Below, in pieces: positions 62,301 to 64,000 of a DNA stretch of 64,000 bases (the stretch's first letter is position 1; every line of letters starts with the position of its first letter). The DNA lies in assembly GCF_024347055.1 (NCBI RefSeq), contig NZ_AP024895.1, forward strand, positions 2,170,001-2,234,000, written 5' to 3'. The DNA is from Vibrio porteresiae DSM 19223. GTDB taxonomy: Bacteria; Pseudomonadota; Gammaproteobacteria; Enterobacterales; Vibrionaceae. The notes under the pieces were generated by a model. That model ran no database searches. It was not told where the DNA came from and saw nothing but the letters and a program-made list of their open reading frames with translations. The position numbers were made by a program, and so were the translations under genes.

Positions 62301-64000
62301 AAATTCAACTCCAGCGGCTAAACCAGAAAGCTCATGGCTCTGATCAGGGTAAGCATAATTACCAAGCGTTTGCGCACTATTCCCATCGGAGTTGTCAGCG
62401 TATTCAATTTCCGTATATAGCGTATCTTCAGAATCATCGGAAAAAGCCCAATTTAACTGAATAGAAAAAGCCTTGCTCTGTGTAGTAAAAAGCGCTAGCG
62501 CTGGCGGCTCACCGTTTTTTCCTGTGATATCGGTAAGCGCTGAAGATGCTGGCACAGAAGCAGTTCCGGCAGCATTGATAGCTCTAACACGAGCTATATA
62601 TTGCCCAGTATAAACCCCTTTAACCTGAGTGCTTAGCTGCCCAGTTCTAGGTATTGATACCCATTCGCTATAATCTCGACGCCACTGAACATCATAAGAT
62701 ACAGCCCCATCCACTTCATCCCACTTAATCGTCATCGTTGTAACAGCCATCGTCTGCTCAACATGGATGGATTGTGATATTAAAACAGAGCTTGGTGCAG
62801 CTTGTCCTCCAACTGGAAGGTTACTAACCGGCCTTTCCTCAAGGCGCGCGCCTGAATCAACATAATCGTATTTATTTAAATTGTAAGCCACGCCAGTGAA
62901 CTCATATTCGATAGTATCGCTATCTGACTTTTTGGCGCTAATAATTTGAAAATGCTGACTAGCTAAAGCGTCACTTTCTATTACCCATTGAAAGAAACGC
63001 TCTGGGGTTTCACTAAAAGGTGTAGAAATAACAACATCACGACCAGAAACTTCAAAAATAGTTCGAGCTTCTGATATTCCAGATGGTAGGTTCACCCTAA
63101 TTGTACTTCCAGAACTGAAGTCTATGTCAGAGTCAACGGTAATAGTTAAACCATCACTAGAGACCTCAGAAATCCTTCCTCCGATTCTCGAACCCGATAT
63201 CAACTTATCAGCTACAGAAATGATATTACCGACCTGAGGAATTTCACCGTCCATACCCATTTTAAACGAAACGGTTCTATCGTTATTATTTGTGTAAATA
63301 GCCCATTTACCACGGCGCTGAGCCTCAGACTCTCTCGTACAACCATAGGCGGACAACTCTACAACATTATCGCCATAACGAATTTGAAGATCGTCGTCAT
63401 AAGTTGTTGTAACATCGGTTTCATAAGCGTTGTCGGGGTCATCCCAGCTAACTAGGGCTCTTGTGTACTTAACTCGAGAATCACTGCCAGAATAAGTAAA
63501 CAGGCCATCGATCACGTTAGCATTGGTAATTACATAGTCAGGGTCTCTAGGCATGTCCGCTCGAACCATCATTTGGCTCTGCATCCAATAGACCATTCCT
63601 CTATAAATAGCTGAAATATCTCTTAGAACCTGCCATGCTTCAGTTGCTGTTTGCAGGTAGATATTGCACTCATAGCGATGTTCCATTCCCCCTTTCCCAT
63701 CAGAAACGAGCTGATCGCAATATCGGGCTATATCGTAAAGTTCGAACTTATTTAGAAAACCGGCACCAACACGGTCGCCGATAGAAAAACGGTTTTCTAC
63801 GATCAAATCGTAGGTCACCCAAGCAGGGTTATTCGTGTACGCATATTTAAATCCACCCGTCCACGTACCTGAGTAAACCCTCTCTTCTGGATCGTAATTA
63901 TCAGGAACCCTAACCTTTCTCATCTTTGCATGGACAGCAATCGTCGGAATGTTGTTAAACTGACTAGCGTCAAACTCAACGCCCAGCAACGCGGTATTAG
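59340..64000 (-). CDS. Phage tail-tip (host-specificity) protein J, 5' partial
   Basis: Tail-tip protein that contacts the host receptor and sets specificity in lambda-like phages; at least 1549 residues, open to the right edge of the window. Domains in order: J core (VYSGTWTGGFKYAYTNNPAWVTYDLI ... TEAWQVLRDISAIYRGMVYWM), fibronectin type III pair around residues 430-600 (SYDVQWRRDYSEWVSIP, RVRAINAAGTAS), a long coiled coil (residues ~620-1380) with heptad-like and 96-residue repeats, then a DUF1983-like end (VQAGVALGASIGEDGESRSEFLIMAD). Two copies of a G-D-D-rich module (LSGDD ... WYAGDD ... FVGNVS) interrupt the coil. The last residues overlap the next gene. Confidence 0.94.
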   Translation of the reverse strand, partial: NTALLGVEFDASQFNNIPTIAVHAKMRKVRVPDNYDPEERVYSGTWTGGFKYAYTNNPAWVTYDLIVENRFSIGDRVGAGFLNKFELYDIARYCDQLVSDGKGGMEHRYECNIYLQTATEAWQVLRDISAIYRGMVYWMQSQMMVRADMPRDPDYVITNANVIDGLFTYSGSDSRVKYTRALVSWDDPDNAYETDVTTTYDDDLQIRYGDNVVELSAYGCTRESEAQRRGKWAIYTNNNDRTVSFKMGMDGEIPQVGNIISVADKLISGSRIGGRISEVSSDGLTITVDSDIDFSSGSTIRVNLPSGISEARTIFEVSGRDVVISTPFSETPERFFQWVIESDALASQHFQIISAKKSDSDTIEYEFTGVAYNLNKYDYVDSGARLEERPVSNLPVGGQAAPSSVLISQSIHVEQTMAVTTMTIKWDEVDGAVSYDVQWRRDYSEWVSIPRTGQLSTQVKGVYTGQYIARVRAINAAGTASVPASSALTDITGKNGEPPALALFTTQSKAFSIQLNWAFSDDSEDTLYTEIEYADNSDGNSAQTLGNYAYPDQSHELSGLAAGVEFWFRARILDRTGNVSAWTAWVRGVSSTSSDEILSYLEGKIGTGELAPGLIEQIGDGIASDIDIEVDQKISEVNETISALSLDVNQKIDQTNQVVSDLSQDVNSRIDSSNQTVEELSNTVNQRIDETNQTVSNLSGDINDRIDDLKINFEEKIDGIGDDLIGYLSGDDENSPEDVLWYAGDDEDQDTFVGNVSITSASNQADYSQAKSISIVGGRVANNEASIARVDAASATRDEALSQSIAQITATVGNNSAAILAEQTARADADSALATDVNALTSRVGTTESQISTEASTRASADEALGSRIDTVTSTVGDNSAAILAEQTARANADSALAQDIDALTATVGDNSAAILAEQTARADADSALVTDVNALTSRVGTTESQISTEASTRASADEALGSRIDTVTSTVGDNSAAILAEQTARANADSALAQDIDALTATVGDNSAAILAEQTARADADSALATDVNALTSRVGTTESQISTEASTRASADEALGSRIDTVTSTVGDNSAAILAEQTARANADSALAQDIDALTATVGDNSAAIINESEVRTGQVSELDSRILDDALKTFGFLSGDDSSTDERFQWYAGDDDDEESFVGNVSATSASNERDYSLARQINTLKVSVGASEAAITDERLARVSADDALAESVVLVTAKIDDSNAAILAEQTARANADSALVQDIDALTATVGDNSAAILAEQTARADADSALATDVNALTSRVGTAESQISTEASTRASADEALGSRIDTVTSTVGNNSAAILAEQTARANADSALAQDIDALTATVGDNSAAILAEQTARADADSALAQDIQTLTATIDGLGDLGGIEATVQQVSETVANLDGAIKANWQVKTQVRADGKVVQAGVALGASIGEDGESRSEFLIMADTIGFLNLIDGKVHAPFVFDTVNDTAVLNSAIIGDASIGAAKFTEWLESEAVNEDGNPILRLNFVTGEIQLNASSSGGGRMTLNNEVIQVYDENNTLRVRLGIW
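59877..61570 (-). repeat. 288 bp tandem repeats coding coiled-coil units in protein J
   Basis: Near-identical units recur every 288 bp (for example the GCAGCTGAGTTGTCACC block at about 59938, 60226, 60682, 60970 and 61258). Each unit encodes 96 residues, itself three 32-residue versions of NSAAILAEQTARADADSAL ... TATVGD. A unique segment at about 60341-60681, which carries the second GDD-rich module, divides the array in two. Nucleotide identity is so high that copy number probably changes by recombination. Confidence 0.9.

Larger units (their letters stand above)
54900..64000 (-). mobile_element. Prophage tail module (partial, lambda-like siphovirus) with retroelement
   Basis: All genes here read leftward in phage order: tail-tip protein J, small tail-associated proteins, a fibre-like variable protein and then the retroelement genes. 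No integrase or head genes are in view; the element continues past the right edge. The left border is inferred from the switch away from host exopolysaccharide genes at 54653-54925. Confidence 0.85.

Overview
The window looks like a chromosomal segment of a marine gammaproteobacterium, most likely Vibrionaceae. This is inferred from moderate G+C, the style of the proteins and the gene content; there is no rRNA or housekeeping marker to prove it. It holds two large blocks: an exosortase A (XrtA)/PEP-CTERM exopolysaccharide locus (about 1-54.6 kb) and the tail end of a lambda-like prophage (about 54.9-64 kb) that carries a diversity-generating retroelement (DGR).

Region A (1-11.2 kb, + strand) is one tight operon. 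It encodes the initiating sugar-phosphate transferase (5' end outside the window), an XrtA-type deacetylase, a FemAB-like transferase, a glycosyltransferase, exosortase A fused to an EpsI domain, an O-acyltransferase, an asparagine-synthase-like amidotransferase and two GT4 enzymes, and it ends at a strong terminator. Region B (11.2-15.6 kb) is an AT-richer insertion with a GNAT acetyltransferase, a LysR regulator, a DMT-type transporter and a second LysR regulator. It is bracketed by two ~185 bp direct repeats, each copying the 3' end of the last glycosyltransferase gene plus its terminator. An AT-rich orphan SEC-C gene follows.

Region C (17.1-33.3 kb) continues the polysaccharide locus, mostly on the - strand: O-ligase/polymerase, GT2, GT4, GT8, two MOP flippases, two pyruvyltransferases, a second deacetylase, an ATP-grasp/low-molecular-weight-phosphatase fusion and a second FemAB-like protein. 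A + strand pair (GHMP kinase and nucleotidyltransferase) resembles nucleotide-activated heptose synthesis. The duplicated flippase and pyruvyltransferase genes suggest a complex repeat unit or two polymers.

Region D (33.9-54.6 kb) is the sorting and regulatory half: PrsT TPR protein, trypsin-like protease, VanZ protein, a ThiF/N-acyl-synthase-like pair, two paralogous PEP-CTERM proteins with EF-hand-like loops, the PrsK/PrsR two-component pair, an RND/LolA-like/beta-barrel export trio, a beta-helix polysaccharide-lyase-like protein and a secreted ParB-like protein. Both PEP-CTERM genes have well-formed sigma-54 promoters, and PrsR carries the sigma-54-contacting GAFTGA motif, so the locus appears to encode its own regulatory circuit.

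Region E (54.9-64 kb, - strand) is the prophage: tail-tip protein J (5' end outside the window, with a coiled-coil region built from 96-residue tandem repeats), three small tail-associated proteins, a lectin-fold variable protein, Avd, the template-position repeat, the DGR reverse transcriptase and a 53-residue ORF. The two 111 bp repeats differ at 12 positions, and all 12 can be explained as adenine substitutions from an unseen AAY-rich template. So the copy sitting where the template should be looks itself diversified. This is the most unusual signal in the window.
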